In this document: positions 51,579 to 63,701 of the stretch, in pieces | How positions within the stretch are numbered: the stretch's first letter is position 1 | Layout of the letters: every line of letters begins with the position of its first letter | Assembly: GCF_009193295.2 (NCBI RefSeq) | Contig: NZ_CP059973.1 | Span: 4,526,001 to 4,590,000, forward strand | Reading direction: 5' to 3' | DNA from: Bacteroides luhongzhouii | Lineage (GTDB): Bacteria; Bacteroidota; Bacteroidia; Bacteroidales; Bacteroidaceae | Length of the DNA stretch: 64,000 nucleotides | Notes under the pieces: generated by a model | The model's input: only the letters and a program-made list of their open reading frames with translations | Told to the model about the DNA's origin: nothing | Database searches by the model: none | Position numbers and translations under genes: made by a program

Positions 51579-53087
51579 TTACCACTTATAATTAATACCG
51601 AAACTAAGCAATTCTTTCAACTGGAAGAAACTATCTCCTTCAGTCGGCTTGGAGCTGTCATCAAAACGGGTATGTATATAGAGCTTGGTAGAAAGATAAC
51701 GGTTTAATACGAAATTGAACGTATTCTCCCACTCTACACGTGCCCAATGATAGTTGGTCAGGTAATTGAGACGAGACTCTAAAGTCACCGCAGAAATGAT
51801 AGTCCAATTGAGTGTTGATTGTAACTGGGAACCAAAGTCATTTTTGGAGCATTTTCCTTTGTCTAAGCCAAACTTAGTTTCATCCACTTCAGAATTACCA
51901 ATATAACGCAAGTTGTAAGTCAACGGCGCCATAAACACGGAAAGATTAAATTTCTTCTTACTCAACTTATAATCCATACCGACACTGACCGCCAAATCTG
52001 CCGGAGACAAGAAAGACGAAACCAATTCTTCACTGTTAGCTTTATATCCGTTGAAGAACTGTGTTTTAAACTCGGAAGAAATGGTATAATACCAATTCTT
52101 GAAAGCTCTCAAACCTAATTTATTATATATGCGGAATTGGTCGGTGTTAAAAAGGTATTTATGATATTCATCTGACGGAGTGGAGGTCATACCCACTTTA
52201 GCTTCCAACTGGTTCTCAAACAGGACCTTTTCATTGTCATTATAATTGGCAAAAATCTGGAAAGTGGCCAATCCGGAGAAGTTACTTTCACCTCCTTTAT
52301 ACCAGTTATCCGAAAGGTGGTTCTGACTGATCTGCAACGATCCGTTACCTCCGGTCACCCACCAGTTTGGTCGACTAATCTTCATATTGGCCTTTCCAAC
52401 ATTATCATCCATATTTTCCGGTTGGAACAGATGAATAACGTTTGCTCTGGGAGATATTTTCGGTTTCACATCATGGCGGAACACATCACGACTCATGATA
52501 CGGTCTTCTGTAGTGACAACCAAATTTGGACATGCTAAATAAAGATCCATCAATGCACTATTCACTATTTTCCCGGCACGTTGGGTCTTGGTAAATGCCA
52601 GGGTATCATAAGGCAGAAGTTCTTGCGTCAGCCGAGGAGTGGTATCCAACTGCATAGGTTTCCATTCCAACTTCGAATATTGTGCCATCGGGGCATAATA
52701 ATACGCCAATGGTGTGAACAGACGGAAATAATCGGGATCAGACGGAATATAACGTGGCGGCACAGACAGGTCGTTCAAATAATCTAATTGCGCGACATAC
52801 TTATTATATAAATAAGAAACGGTATCCAGTTTCGGAGTCGGCCCCGACATATTAAGTTTAAGCATCAAATATTTCTGAAGCTCCGCCGAAAGCGTATCTG
52901 CTCTCACGACTCTGGCTTTTGCCACAACTGTTGAGGATTTGACCGTTTTAGTAGGTTTGCTCACTTCAGGAACAGACTGCAAAGAGTCAGTCGGAAGTGA
53001 AGAGGGTTCGACAGATTCCTGCGCAAAAAGCGATAACGATAAGATTGACAGGATAAACGCTGAACATAAAATAGTAATTCTCATCAT
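51579..53087 (-). CDS. DUF3078 domain outer-membrane protein
   Basis: 502 residues with a signal peptide ([23 protein letters not shown]), a Ser/Pro/Val-rich linker, and a C-terminal beta-strand-rich region ([43 protein letters not shown], then [44 protein letters not shown], ending [10 protein letters not shown]). The tandem Trp/Tyr strands ending in W and the [10 protein letters not shown] phrase are the DUF3078 signature, an outer-membrane barrel family of Bacteroidetes without a known role. It lies between the capsule leader and pyrG with its own promoter and terminator. Confidence 0.82.
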   Translation of the reverse strand: MMRITILCSAFILSILSLSLFAQESVEPSSLPTDSLQSVPEVSKPTKTVKSSTVVAKARVVRADTLSAELQKYLMLKLNMSGPTPKLDTVSYLYNKYVAQLDYLNDLSVPPRYIPSDPDYFRLFTPLAYYYAPMAQYSKLEWKPMQLDTTPRLTQELLPYDTLAFTKTQRAGKIVNSALMDLYLACPNLVVTTEDRIMSRDVFRHDVKPKISPRANVIHLFQPENMDDNVGKANMKISRPNWWVTGGNGSLQISQNHLSDNWYKGGESNFSGLATFQIFANYNDNEKVLFENQLEAKVGMTSTPSDEYHKYLFNTDQFRIYNKLGLRAFKNWYYTISSEFKTQFFNGYKANSEELVSSFLSPADLAVSVGMDYKLSKKKFNLSVFMAPLTYNLRYIGNSEVDETKFGLDKGKCSKNDFGSQLQSTLNWTIISAVTLESRLNYLTNYHWARVEWENTFNFVLNRYLSTKLYIHTRFDDSSKPTEGDSFFQLKELLSFGINYKW

Positions 53088-53108
53088 ATTTGTCTATGGT
53101 TTAGGCTG

Positions 53109-53116
53109 CAAAGCTA
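53109..53116 (-). promoter_or_regulatory. Predicted -7 box of the DUF3078 gene
   Basis: Minus strand TAGCTTTG fits TAnnTTTG and lies 22 bp before the start codon, giving a short leader. Confidence 0.5.
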
Positions 53117-53210
53117 CATTATTTTGTTTAGAAATCATAGGATTCTTTTAAAATTGCATTTTTTAATAAAATTGTGGAGACGAAAGACTGTAATCTTCCT
53201 CTTTTTTTTA

Positions 53211-53218
53211 TAATTTTG
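53211..53218 (+). promoter_or_regulatory. Predicted -7 box of pyrG
   Basis: TAATTTTG matches the -7 consensus, 59 bp before the pyrG start. It would drive pyrG and, by read-through, yidC. Divergent from the DUF3078 promoter about 95 bp away. Confidence 0.5.
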
Positions 53219-53252
53219 CGGTTTTTAAGTTCGTAAGAATACTACTAAGTAA

Positions 53253-54902
<1,650 letters not shown>

Positions 54903-54959
54903 CGATACGCGGTAAACAACCGGTAGTTTGTAATTTTATAATTTGTAATTAAAATAAGA

Positions 54960-56813
54960 ATGGATAAAAACACCATCACAGGTCTCGTTCTAATAGGCAT
55001 ATTATTGGTAGGATTCAGTTTTTTGAGCCGTCCAAGCGAGGAACAGATAGCTGCACAAAAAAGATACTATGACTCTATTGCCGTAGTACAGCAGCAGGAA
55101 GAAGCGCTGAAGGCAAAAACGGAAGCTGCGCTAGCTAACAGCCAAAAAGAGGTTGCATCGGCTGCCGATTCTTCTGCTTTGTTTTTCAATGCCTTGCATG
55201 GGACCGATTCTAAAATCAGCATCCAGAATAATGTAGCGGAAATTACTTTCGCAACAAAAGGCGGACGTGTCTATTCAGCCATGCTGAAGGATTATATGGC
55301 ACAGGACAAAAAAACGCCGATTATGTTGTTCGACGGTGACGATGCTTCGATGAACTTCAACTTCTACAACAAAGCAGGAGCCATCCAGACCAAAGATTAT
55401 TTCTTTGAAGCTGTAAACAAGACGGACAGTAGTGTTACCATGCGTCTGGCTGCGGATAGCGCAAGCTATATCGATTTCATCTATACGCTGAAACCGGATA
55501 GCTATCTGATGAACTTTGAAATCAAAGCGACAGGTATGGAAGACAAGTTGGCAAGTACTAAGTATGTGGACATCGATTGGTCACAGCGCGCCCGCCAACT
55601 GGAAAAAGGATTCACCTATGAGAACCGTCTGTCGGAACTGACTTATAAAGTAACAGGTGACAATGTAGACAACTTATCTGCTGCCAAAGACGACAGCCAG
55701 GATTTGCCGGGACGCATCGACTGGATAGCTTTCAAGAATCAGTTCTTCTCTTCTGTATTTATTGCTGAACAGGATTTTGAAAAGGTTTCTGTAAAGTCAA
55801 GAATGGAACAACAAGGAAGCGGATATATCAAGGATTATTCTGCTGAAATGAATACTTTCTTTGACCCGTCAGGCAAGGAACCGACAGAAATGTATTTCTA
55901 TTTCGGTCCGAATCACTTTAAGACACTGAAAGCGTTGGATAAAGGCCGCGACGAGAAATGGGAACTTCACAGACTGGTTTACTTGGGTTGGCCGTTGATT
56001 CGCTGGATTAACCAGTTTATCACAATCAACGTATTCGACTGGTTATCCGGTTGGGGATTGAGCATGGGTATCGTACTGTTGATTCTGACCATCATGGTGA
56101 AAGTGCTGGTTTATCCGGCTACCTGGAAAACATATATGTCTTCTGCCAAGATGCGTGTATTGAAACCGAAAATTGACGAAATCAACAAGAAATATCCGAA
56201 GCAGGAAGATGCAATGAAGAAACAACAGGAGGTAATGGGTCTTTACAGCCAGTATGGGGTAAGCCCGATGGGTGGCTGTCTGCCGATGTTATTGCAGTTC
56301 CCTATCCTGATGGCTTTGTTTATGTTCGTGCCGAGTGCTATCGAGCTGCGTCAACAGAGTTTCTTGTGGGCGGACGATCTTTCTACTTATGACGCGTTCA
56401 TCACATTCCCGTTCCATATTCCGTTCTTGGGCAACCACCTTAGCTTGTTCTGCTTGCTGATGACGGCAACCAACATCTTGAACACGAAGTACACGATGTC
56501 TATGCAGGATACCGGAGCACAACCACAAATGGCGGCTATGAAATGGATGATGTATCTGATGCCAATTATGTTCTTGTTTGTCTTGAACGACTATCCGTCA
56601 GGTTTGAACTATTACTATTTCGTGTCAACACTGATTAGCGTGGGTACTATGATTCTGCTTCGTAAAACGACTGACGAAACTAAATTGTTGGCTATTCTTG
56701 AAGCGAAAAAGAAGGACCCGAAACAAATGAAAAAGACCGGCTTTGCTGCTCGCTTGGAAGCGATGCAAAAGCAACAAGAGCTACTGCAACAGCAAAGACA
56801 GAATAAAAAATAA
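54960..56813 (+). CDS. yidC: Membrane protein insertase YidC
   Basis: Inserts proteins into the inner membrane, with or without SecYEG. 617 residues: an N-terminal helix ([19 protein letters not shown]), a large periplasmic beta domain, and the conserved insertase core with five membrane helices ([100 protein letters not shown]). A basic Gln-rich tail is typical for Bacteroidetes. It is 57 bp after pyrG. An AT-rich leader resembles those before ispE and dnaB. Confidence 0.96.
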   Translation: MDKNTITGLVLIGILLVGFSFLSRPSEEQIAAQKRYYDSIAVVQQQEEALKAKTEAALANSQKEVASAADSSALFFNALHGTDSKISIQNNVAEITFATKGGRVYSAMLKDYMAQDKKTPIMLFDGDDASMNFNFYNKAGAIQTKDYFFEAVNKTDSSVTMRLAADSASYIDFIYTLKPDSYLMNFEIKATGMEDKLASTKYVDIDWSQRARQLEKGFTYENRLSELTYKVTGDNVDNLSAAKDDSQDLPGRIDWIAFKNQFFSSVFIAEQDFEKVSVKSRMEQQGSGYIKDYSAEMNTFFDPSGKEPTEMYFYFGPNHFKTLKALDKGRDEKWELHRLVYLGWPLIRWINQFITINVFDWLSGWGLSMGIVLLILTIMVKVLVYPATWKTYMSSAKMRVLKPKIDEINKKYPKQEDAMKKQQEVMGLYSQYGVSPMGGCLPMLLQFPILMALFMFVPSAIELRQQSFLWADDLSTYDAFITFPFHIPFLGNHLSLFCLLMTATNILNTKYTMSMQDTGAQPQMAAMKWMMYLMPIMFLFVLNDYPSGLNYYYFVSTLISVGTMILLRKTTDETKLLAILEAKKKDPKQMKKTGFAARLEAMQKQQELLQQQRQNKK

Positions 56814-56838
56814 GGAATTATTCCTGAATCATATTCTA

Positions 56839-56876
56839 AGAAAGCCGGACACCCTATTTTGGTTGCCCGGCTTTCT
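56839..56876 (+). terminator. Terminator after yidC
   Basis: AGAAAGCCGG (56839-56848) pairs with CCGGCTTTCT (56867-56876). A short T-rich tail TTCTCT follows, 26 bp past the yidC stop. Since the MATE gene starts 22 bp later in the same direction, it may be partially read through. Confidence 0.6.
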
Positions 56877-56898
56877 TTCTCTAAAAAAATAAAATAGG

Positions 56899-58230
56899 AT
56901 GAAAACTAAATATTCTTATAAACAAATCTGGACGATTACCTACCCTATCCTGATCAGTCTGATTATGGAACAAATGATCGGCATGACAGACACGGCCTTT
57001 CTGGGACGTGTGGGAGAAATCGAACTGGGAGCTTCTGCTATCGCAGGAGTATACTATCTTGCCATCTTTATGATGGCATTCGGCTTCAGCATTGGTGCGC
57101 AGATATTAATTGCCCGCCGCAACGGAGAAGGAAATTACAAGGAAATCGGACCGATTTTCTATCAGGGCATTTATTTCCTGCTTGCCATGGCAGTGATTTT
57201 ATTCACGTTCTCCATCGTATTTTCACCACATATCTTAAAGAATATCATATCGTCTCCTCACATTTACGATGCAGCCGAAAGTTATATTCACTGGCGTGTG
57301 TACGGTTTCTTCTTCTCTTTTATCATGGTCATGTTCCGCGCCTTCTTTGTAGGTACGACACAAACCAAAACACTGACACTGAACTCTATTGTGATGGTGC
57401 TTTCAAACGTAGTATTCAACTATATCCTGATCTTCGGTAAATTCGGTTTCCCGCAACTGGGAATTGCCGGCGCTGCCATCGGTTCGTCACTGGCCGAAAT
57501 GGTATCGGTGATTTTCTTTACCATCTATACCTGGAAACGGATTGACTGCAAGAAATATGCGTTGAACATATTGCCCAAATTCCATGGAAAAACACTGAAA
57601 CGCATACTGAATGTTTCTGTGTGGACAATGATTCAGAATTTCGTTTCTTTATCCACTTGGTTCATGTTCTTCCTGTTTGTGGAACATTTGGGAGAGCGGT
57701 CATTAGCGATTGCCAATATCATCCGCAACGTGTCGGGGATACCGTTTATGATTGCAATGGCATTTGCTTCCACCTGCGGTTCACTGGTAAGTAACCTGAT
57801 CGGTGCAGGCGAACAGGATTGTGTACGGGGAACTATCAAGCAACATATCCGTATCGGATATATCTTTGTATTGCCGATCCTAGCGTTTTTCTGCTTATTC
57901 CCGGATCTGATTCTGCGCATTTATACAGACATCCCGGATCTAAGAGCGGCATCCGTACCTTCACTGTGGGTACTGTGTTCTGCCTATCTGGTGCTGGTGC
58001 CTGCCAATGTTTATTTCCAATCGGTATCAGGTACGGGAAATACGCGGACTGCATTGGCTATGGAACTTTGTGTACTGGCTATCTATGTCACATACTCTGC
58101 ATATTTCATCATGTATCTGCGAATGGATGTCGCATTTGCCTGGACAACGGAATGTGTGTACGGTACTTTTATACTGTTGTTCTGCTACTGGTATATGAAG
58201 AAAGGAAACTGGCAGAAAAAAAAGATTTAA
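56899..58230 (+). CDS. MATE family efflux transporter
   Basis: 443 residues, about 12 membrane helices of the MATE/NorM-DinF fold. IWTITYPILISLIMEQMIGMTDTAFLGRVG and GVYYLAIFMMAFGFSIGAQILIARRNGEGNYKEIG give the paired N-terminal signature, and the C-terminal half repeats the pattern (RNVSGIPFMIAMAFASTCGSLVSNLIGAGEQD). It would export cationic compounds using a sodium or proton gradient. The start follows GGATG closely after the terminator; no separate promoter was seen in the short gap. Confidence 0.92.
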   Translation: MKTKYSYKQIWTITYPILISLIMEQMIGMTDTAFLGRVGEIELGASAIAGVYYLAIFMMAFGFSIGAQILIARRNGEGNYKEIGPIFYQGIYFLLAMAVILFTFSIVFSPHILKNIISSPHIYDAAESYIHWRVYGFFFSFIMVMFRAFFVGTTQTKTLTLNSIVMVLSNVVFNYILIFGKFGFPQLGIAGAAIGSSLAEMVSVIFFTIYTWKRIDCKKYALNILPKFHGKTLKRILNVSVWTMIQNFVSLSTWFMFFLFVEHLGERSLAIANIIRNVSGIPFMIAMAFASTCGSLVSNLIGAGEQDCVRGTIKQHIRIGYIFVLPILAFFCLFPDLILRIYTDIPDLRAASVPSLWVLCSAYLVLVPANVYFQSVSGTGNTRTALAMELCVLAIYVTYSAYFIMYLRMDVAFAWTTECVYGTFILLFCYWYMKKGNWQKKKI

Positions 58231-58260
58231 GAATTTATTCCTTTATGAACCATTATGAAC

Positions 58261-58291
58261 TTGATTTAAATAGGACAACCTCCTACCTTTG
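58261..58291 (+). promoter_or_regulatory. Bacteroides-type promoter of the fimbrillin-protease operon
   Basis: TTGA (58261-58264), a 19-base spacer, then TACCTTTG (58284-58291). The -7 box matches TAnnTTTG. Transcription would start after 58291, which rules out an ATG at 58289 and supports the start at 58319. Confidence 0.62.
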
Positions 58292-58318
58292 TATCAAACA
58301 TTAAAAAAACTAATCATT

Positions 58319-59257
58319 ATGAAATTGCATCTATTAGGGGGAAGTTGTCTTTTGGCACTATTAAGTGCTTGTTCGGCAGGGGAAGAGGAGCAAACAAAGA
58401 TACCTGAAGTACCTGTAAAACAGATTCCCATCACATTGAATTGTGTAGCAAGTAATGTAAGTGTCAACGCAAAAGAAAGCGTTCATACTCGCGTCACTGA
58501 CTGGGGCTATGAGAGCCAGGACAAAATCGGATTGTATGTCGTGAACTACAACGGCACAACACCGGGAACATTGCAAAACAACGGCAATCATGTGAATAAC
58601 ATGAGATTCACGTATGGCAGCGACGGTACATGGACACCGGACAAAGAAATCTTTTGGAAAGATGAAAACACCAAGGCGGATTTCTACTGTTATTTTCCGT
58701 ATGCTACACTTTCGGACATTTCCGCACATTCTTTCTCTGTGAAAGAAGATCAGTCTACTGAACAGGCTTACAAGGCAAGTGAATTCCTGTACGGCAAGAC
58801 TTCGGGAGTGGCACCTACGGAAGATGCTGTCAGCATTACGACCAAGCATATTTTCAGTTGTGCAGTTATCAACGTGAAGGCAGGCAACGGATTCACAGAC
58901 GAAATTCTGGCACAATCGACCATAAGCGTAAAGATGAACGGAATAAAGACCGGAGCAACTGTCAACCTCACCAACGGCACAGCTACGGCAACGGGAACAG
59001 CCAAAACAATTCTTCCGCTCGAAAATGGAAATAACCGTTCGTACAAAGCGCTGGTTGTACCTCAAACAGCTTCGGGAGATAATTTCATCACCGTCAATAT
59101 TGATGGCAGAGACTTCAATCTCAACAAGGAATTTACTTTCGTCGGAGGAAAAAGGCATACTTTCTCCGTAACCGTGAGCAAGACTAGCAATGGTATTAAT
59201 GTCGGCATTGGGGCTTGGGAAGATGACGATATAGATAATGGTGGCGTAGCCGAATAA
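58319..59257 (+). CDS. Fimbrillin family lipoprotein (Mfa-like)
   Basis: The frame is open from 58289 but the ATG at 58319 follows the promoter and gives the lipoprotein signal MKLHLLGGSCLLALLSAC, so 312 residues are counted. The mature part is one fimbrillin-like sandwich: IPITLNCVASNVSV, RVTDWGYESQDKIGLYVVNYNGTTPGTL (arginine at the strand start), FYCYFPYATLSD, KASEFLYGKTSGVAPTEDAV, KALVVPQTASGDNFITV and HTFSVTVSKTSNGINVGIGAWEDDD. It shares the ASxFL(Y/W)G and VVPQT motifs with the two following genes. Likely a pilus-type or surface subunit. Confidence 0.83.
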   Translation: MKLHLLGGSCLLALLSACSAGEEEQTKIPEVPVKQIPITLNCVASNVSVNAKESVHTRVTDWGYESQDKIGLYVVNYNGTTPGTLQNNGNHVNNMRFTYGSDGTWTPDKEIFWKDENTKADFYCYFPYATLSDISAHSFSVKEDQSTEQAYKASEFLYGKTSGVAPTEDAVSITTKHIFSCAVINVKAGNGFTDEILAQSTISVKMNGIKTGATVNLTNGTATATGTAKTILPLENGNNRSYKALVVPQTASGDNFITVNIDGRDFNLNKEFTFVGGKRHTFSVTVSKTSNGINVGIGAWEDDDIDNGGVAE

Positions 59258-59270
59258 AACAGACAGACGT

Positions 59271-62200
59271 ATGAGAAGAGAATGGCATAAATATATAGTA
59301 TTCAGTGCTGTATCGGCATTGGTGCTTATGTCGTGCAACGACAATGAAATAACGGAAGGTGTCTCACGGAGACAGGACTCGAATGTCATATCCCTGTCGG
59401 GAGAAATAGATCAGGTGGCAGTGACCCGTGTCAATGACAATGGTTTCTGCGATGGCGACATCATGGGCGTATATATCGTTGACTATAACGGGAACACACC
59501 GGGAACATTGGCAAACAACGGTAACCGGGGAACGAATGTTCCGCACACTTTTGATGAAGCGGCCTATAAGTGGAACTCTGCCTACGACGTCTACTGGAAG
59601 GACGACCGGACACATGTTGATATCTATGGATATTACCCATACGGCACGCCAACGGATGTAAATGCATATACATTTGAAGTACAAAAAGATCAAACGAAAA
59701 ATAATGGGGATGAAATGGGAAGTTACGAAGCAAGTGACTTCCTTTGGGGAAAGGCAGCGGACGTAGCACCTACGGAAAAAGTAATCCGACTGCCATTGCG
59801 GCACAAGATGAGTAATGCCCGCATTACCTTGAAAGAGGGCGAGGGATTCGCCGAAGGAGCATGGATAGAACTGGAGAAACAAGTACTGGTTCTGAACACC
59901 AAGCGTAGTTCGGTGATTGACCTCGCCACGGGTAATGTGACTGCTACAGGCGAAGTTGCCAAGACAGGGACTATCCCATTCTGTAAAGACAATGAATTCC
60001 GCGCCATTGTGGTTCCACAGACTGTGGAAGCTGGAAAAGTGCTTTTCAGTATTACGGTAGATGGAATGCCTTACACATTTAAGAAGGAAGAAGCATTCAC
60101 GTACATAGCCGGGAAGATGCACAATTTCACTATTCAGGTGAATAAGAAGGAAGCAAGCGGACAGTATGAGTTTAAACTCATTGATGAGTCTATTACTGCC
60201 TGGGAAAATGATATGGCTTCGCATGAAGCTACCGCCAAGGAGTATATTGTGATTAATGTGGAAAAGGCGGGGACGTTGAAGGAGTGTATCACGGCGGCGA
60301 ATAAGGATTATACGCAATTGCAGAATTTGAAGATTACGGGGGAGATTAATGCGGAAGATTTCTATTTCATGAGGGATGAGATGAGTAAGTTGCAGTCACT
60401 GAATTTGAAGGAGGTGAAGATTGAAGGCTGTACTAATGGATATCCAGAATATAAAGAGGATGAAATTCCTGTTGATGCAATGACTGGAAAAAAAACTCTC
60501 ATGCATTTGGTACTACCTGAAAAAATAACTAAAATAGGAAACGGTGCATTTGAAGGTAGTTCTTTGACAGGATCCTTATACATTCCAGAAGGAGTAAAAG
60601 AAATCGGTAGTGCTGCATTTTATCTTTGTAAATCTCTAACCGGCTCTCTACATTTGCCTTCCACATTAGAATCAATAGGTGGTCAAACTTTTTGGGGATG
60701 TTCTTTTACATGCGAACTCATACTTCCTTCTAATTTAAAATCTATAGGGGAGACTGCCTTTTATGCTTGCTCCAATTTATATGGAGAACTTCATTTACCT
60801 GACAAACTGTCTTATTTGGGGCCACGTGCTTTTACAAATTGTCGGTCTTTTTCTGGTTCTTTAACCATACCTCAAACTATTACTGTAATTAAAGAAGAAA
60901 CCTTTGCTAGTTGTCAAGGACTTAACGGTACACTAAACCTACATGATGGAATTACCTCAATAGAAGAAGGTGCTTTCACTTCCACTTCCTTTAAAGGTGA
61001 ACTGATTTTACCCAGAAATTTAGCCATTTTAGGTCAACGCGCATTTATGGGATGTAACTTTTCCGGTGAGCTTAGAATTCCCTCAAAGTTGGAAGTTATC
61101 AATGAAGCTGCATTCGCAAATAATTCACGCATCTTAGGAATTTTAGAAATACCAGATAATATTATATCTATCAGTTCAGCTGCATTCAGTTATTGTGTTT
61201 CATTAGAAGGCCTCATTCTTCCCAAAAGTATAGAAAATATTGGAAGCAGTGCATTTGAAAACTGTTTTGGTATTGGTTCCATCGTATGCCAAAGCACTAT
61301 CCCTCCATACATGTTTACTAGTGCTTTCAACGGAGTTGCTAAAGATAACTTCACCGTTGAAGTGCCCGAATCCGCTGTTGCAGACTATCAGACAGCAGTA
61401 GGTTGGAATGAATTTAAGCGTATAGGTGCTCATCATGAATTAATCTGTCGTCCCGCTCTTGCCAATGCCCTTAATACCCGATGCACACGCTACTTGATAT
61501 TGAACGCAGAAGGTGATTGGGAGGTAGAAAGTATACCAGACTGGTGTAGTCTATCCTCAACGAGTGGATCTAAAAAAACAGAATTGACCTTGACCATTGA
61601 CGAAATGCCTAAAGGTACTACCGAAAGACGTAGTGGAGAAATCATATTCAGGCTGAAAGACAAGGATTATACTACAAAATGTTCCGTCTCTCAATATGAC
61701 TACCAATACAGTGAAGACGAAATCATCACTTTGCAAAAGGCTACCAAAGGAAACAACGGTGGCATCAACCTTGTATTCTTGGGTGACGGATACAATGCCA
61801 AAGACATCGCTGAAGGCAATTACATGGAGGCCATACAGAAGCAGGTAGAACATTTCTTCGCCATCGAACCTTACACTACTTATCGTGATTATTTCAATGT
61901 ACATACAGCCATTCCCGTCTCACTCGAAAGCGGCATAGGCACCGTCAATACCATTCGTTATACTAAATTTGAAACCACTTTTACAAGTGGCGTAGGTTTA
62001 AAATGTAATCACGAAGCTGTTTTTAACTATGCACTAAAGATTCCAGCTGTGACTAAAGAGAATCTGAATCAGACGTTACTTATCATGATTCCTAACTCTA
62101 CCGACTACGGTGGCATCTGTGAAATGTGGAGTGACGGTTCCGCCCTTGCCTTCTGTCCCATGAGTACCGACGACTATCCATATGATGCACGAGGACTCAT

Positions 62201-62762
62201 TCAGCACGAAGCCGGTGGACACGGATTCGGTAAACTGGGCGATGAATATATCTACCACAATGCGTTTATCGATTTCTGTGACTGTATGTGCTGCGCACAC
62301 ACAAGCGAATTTAACAACGCCAAATCCAATGGCTGGTATGACAACCTCTCGCTAACAGGCAAAATGCACGAAGTTCCTTGGAGCCACCTGATATTCGACG
62401 AACGCTACAGCGACCGAGTAGATATCTACGAAGGAGGATTCATGCACAACCGCGGCGTATTCCGTTCAGAACAAACCAGTTGTATGAATAACAACATTCC
62501 GTATTACAGCGCCATCAGCCGCGAGTCTATTGTGAAACGCATCAAGAAGTATGCAGGCGAAGAGTATTCGTTCGAAGATTTTGTGAAGAATGATAAGGGA
62601 GATGCGGGATCCATCACGCGCGCCATGAATGTTCCGTATGCAGGAAGCCGCATACATACGTTCCAATATCCCCCCAAGATTCATAAAGGCAGCCCGCTGA
62701 ATGACAAGACAGGTAAAAACGCTGAAACAGAAAAAGGAATTAAAAAGGAAAAAAGAATATGA
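59271..62762 (+). CDS. Fimbrillin-LRR-BACON-M64 metallopeptidase chimera
   Basis: 1163-residue lipoprotein (signal ending ALVLMSC). Domains in order: a fimbrillin-like domain (about 35-320; YEASDFLWGKAADVAP); BspA-type leucine-rich repeats of about 23 residues (about 410-695; units such as LPSTLESIGGQTFWGCSF); a BACON-like domain (about 720-810; WEVESIPDWCSLSSTSG); and an M64-type peptidase domain (about 815-1110; GGINLVFLGDGYNAKDI). The zinc motif reads HEAGGHGFGKLGDEY (H979, E980, H984, D991), with three rather than two residues between Glu and the second His. M64 includes the Clostridium ramosum IgA peptidase. The basic tail lacks a sorting signal. It sits 13 bp after one fimbrillin gene and overlaps the next by 4 bp, so all three are probably made together as a surface complex. 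Confidence 0.85.
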   Translation: MRREWHKYIVFSAVSALVLMSCNDNEITEGVSRRQDSNVISLSGEIDQVAVTRVNDNGFCDGDIMGVYIVDYNGNTPGTLANNGNRGTNVPHTFDEAAYKWNSAYDVYWKDDRTHVDIYGYYPYGTPTDVNAYTFEVQKDQTKNNGDEMGSYEASDFLWGKAADVAPTEKVIRLPLRHKMSNARITLKEGEGFAEGAWIELEKQVLVLNTKRSSVIDLATGNVTATGEVAKTGTIPFCKDNEFRAIVVPQTVEAGKVLFSITVDGMPYTFKKEEAFTYIAGKMHNFTIQVNKKEASGQYEFKLIDESITAWENDMASHEATAKEYIVINVEKAGTLKECITAANKDYTQLQNLKITGEINAEDFYFMRDEMSKLQSLNLKEVKIEGCTNGYPEYKEDEIPVDAMTGKKTLMHLVLPEKITKIGNGAFEGSSLTGSLYIPEGVKEIGSAAFYLCKSLTGSLHLPSTLESIGGQTFWGCSFTCELILPSNLKSIGETAFYACSNLYGELHLPDKLSYLGPRAFTNCRSFSGSLTIPQTITVIKEETFASCQGLNGTLNLHDGITSIEEGAFTSTSFKGELILPRNLAILGQRAFMGCNFSGELRIPSKLEVINEAAFANNSRILGILEIPDNIISISSAAFSYCVSLEGLILPKSIENIGSSAFENCFGIGSIVCQSTIPPYMFTSAFNGVAKDNFTVEVPESAVADYQTAVGWNEFKRIGAHHELICRPALANALNTRCTRYLILNAEGDWEVESIPDWCSLSSTSGSKKTELTLTIDEMPKGTTERRSGEIIFRLKDKDYTTKCSVSQYDYQYSEDEIITLQKATKGNNGGINLVFLGDGYNAKDIAEGNYMEAIQKQVEHFFAIEPYTTYRDYFNVHTAIPVSLESGIGTVNTIRYTKFETTFTSGVGLKCNHEAVFNYALKIPAVTKENLNQTLLIMIPNSTDYGGICEMWSDGSALAFCPMSTDDYPYDARGLIQHEAGGHGFGKLGDEYIYHNAFIDFCDCMCCAHTSEFNNAKSNGWYDNLSLTGKMHEVPWSHLIFDERYSDRVDIYEGGFMHNRGVFRSEQTSCMNNNIPYYSAISRESIVKRIKKYAGEEYSFEDFVKNDKGDAGSITRAMNVPYAGSRIHTFQYPPKIHKGSPLNDKTGKNAETEKGIKKEKRI

Positions 62763-63694
62763 AACCAACGATTCATACCATCTATACGGCTTGCATCTGC
62801 CTGCTCTCCAGTATGGCGATGGTAAGCTGCGGACAGGAAGAAACGGCAGGCAGTAAGGAGACGGAACGGAACGACGTGATGCAGTTCCGAATTGCGCATC
62901 CTTCACAGCAACAAGCTGCTCCTGCCAGCCGCGCCACGGAAACAGACTTCGAAACAAATGACCGCATCGGTCTGTTTGTCTGCGGAGAAAATGAACCTTT
63001 GCAAGTGGGAGGCAACTACGTGAACAATGCTTCACTGACCTACAACGGAACGACATGGACTCCCGCCCGCCCTATCTACTGGAACGACGGTAGTTATGAC
63101 GTATACGCCTACTATCCCTTCTCCTCTCCCATCTTGTCGACAGACGAAATGGAATTCCGCGTGGCAGCCGACCAAAGCGCAACAGGCACAACCGACGCAT
63201 TGGGAGGCTACGAAGCCAGCGATTTCCTATGGGCATCAGCAAAGAAACAGACTGCCGGCAATGATGCCGTGGCACTGAAATTCAAGCATTGCATGAGCAA
63301 ACTTACCGTGCGCCTTATCAAAGGCGAAGACTACGAAGGCGATGAACTACCGCAGGATGCCGAAGTGTTCATTCACAACACCGTACCCAATGCTACCATC
63401 GACCTTGCTGCAGGGATAGCCACCAAAACACTCTACGGTACGGAAGCCACACTGAAAGCAAAGGCAGCAGGAGACAACAGATACACCGCTATCGTCGTTC
63501 CGCAACGAATCACTAACCGCCGTCCGCTGGTGGAGGTAGTGATGAAAGGCGTGTCGTACCTGATGGAAAGTGCTTTCGTATTTAAGCCGGGAATGCATCA
63601 TATTGTATCACTGACTATCACGAAAAACCCTGAACAAGTGAAGATTGAAATTGGCGGTGAAATTGAAAATTGGGAAACAACAGAAGAATCATAA
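62759..63694 (+). CDS. Fimbrillin family lipoprotein (Mfa-like)
   Basis: 311 residues. The ATG overlaps the peptidase gene stop by 4 bp. Lipoprotein signal MKPTIHTIYTACICLLSSMA ending MVSC, then a fimbrillin-like domain: ASRATETDFETNDRIGLFVCGENEPL, YDVYAYYPFSSPIL, GGYEASDFLWASAKK, KHCMSKLTVRLIKGEDYEGDELP, YTAIVVPQRITNR and HHIVSLTITKNPEQVKIEIGGEIENW. It is paralogous to the first gene of the operon and to the N-terminus of the peptidase. Possible minor subunit or partner of the protease. Confidence 0.82.
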   Translation: MKPTIHTIYTACICLLSSMAMVSCGQEETAGSKETERNDVMQFRIAHPSQQQAAPASRATETDFETNDRIGLFVCGENEPLQVGGNYVNNASLTYNGTTWTPARPIYWNDGSYDVYAYYPFSSPILSTDEMEFRVAADQSATGTTDALGGYEASDFLWASAKKQTAGNDAVALKFKHCMSKLTVRLIKGEDYEGDELPQDAEVFIHNTVPNATIDLAAGIATKTLYGTEATLKAKAAGDNRYTAIVVPQRITNRRPLVEVVMKGVSYLMESAFVFKPGMHHIVSLTITKNPEQVKIEIGGEIENWETTEES

Positions 63695-63701
63695 TTTAGG
63701 T

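Noticed and set aside
58361..60317. Minus-strand frames of 342 and 317 codons over the fimbrillin genes
   Set aside because: Cysteine/arginine-rich shadows of two clear lipoprotein genes.
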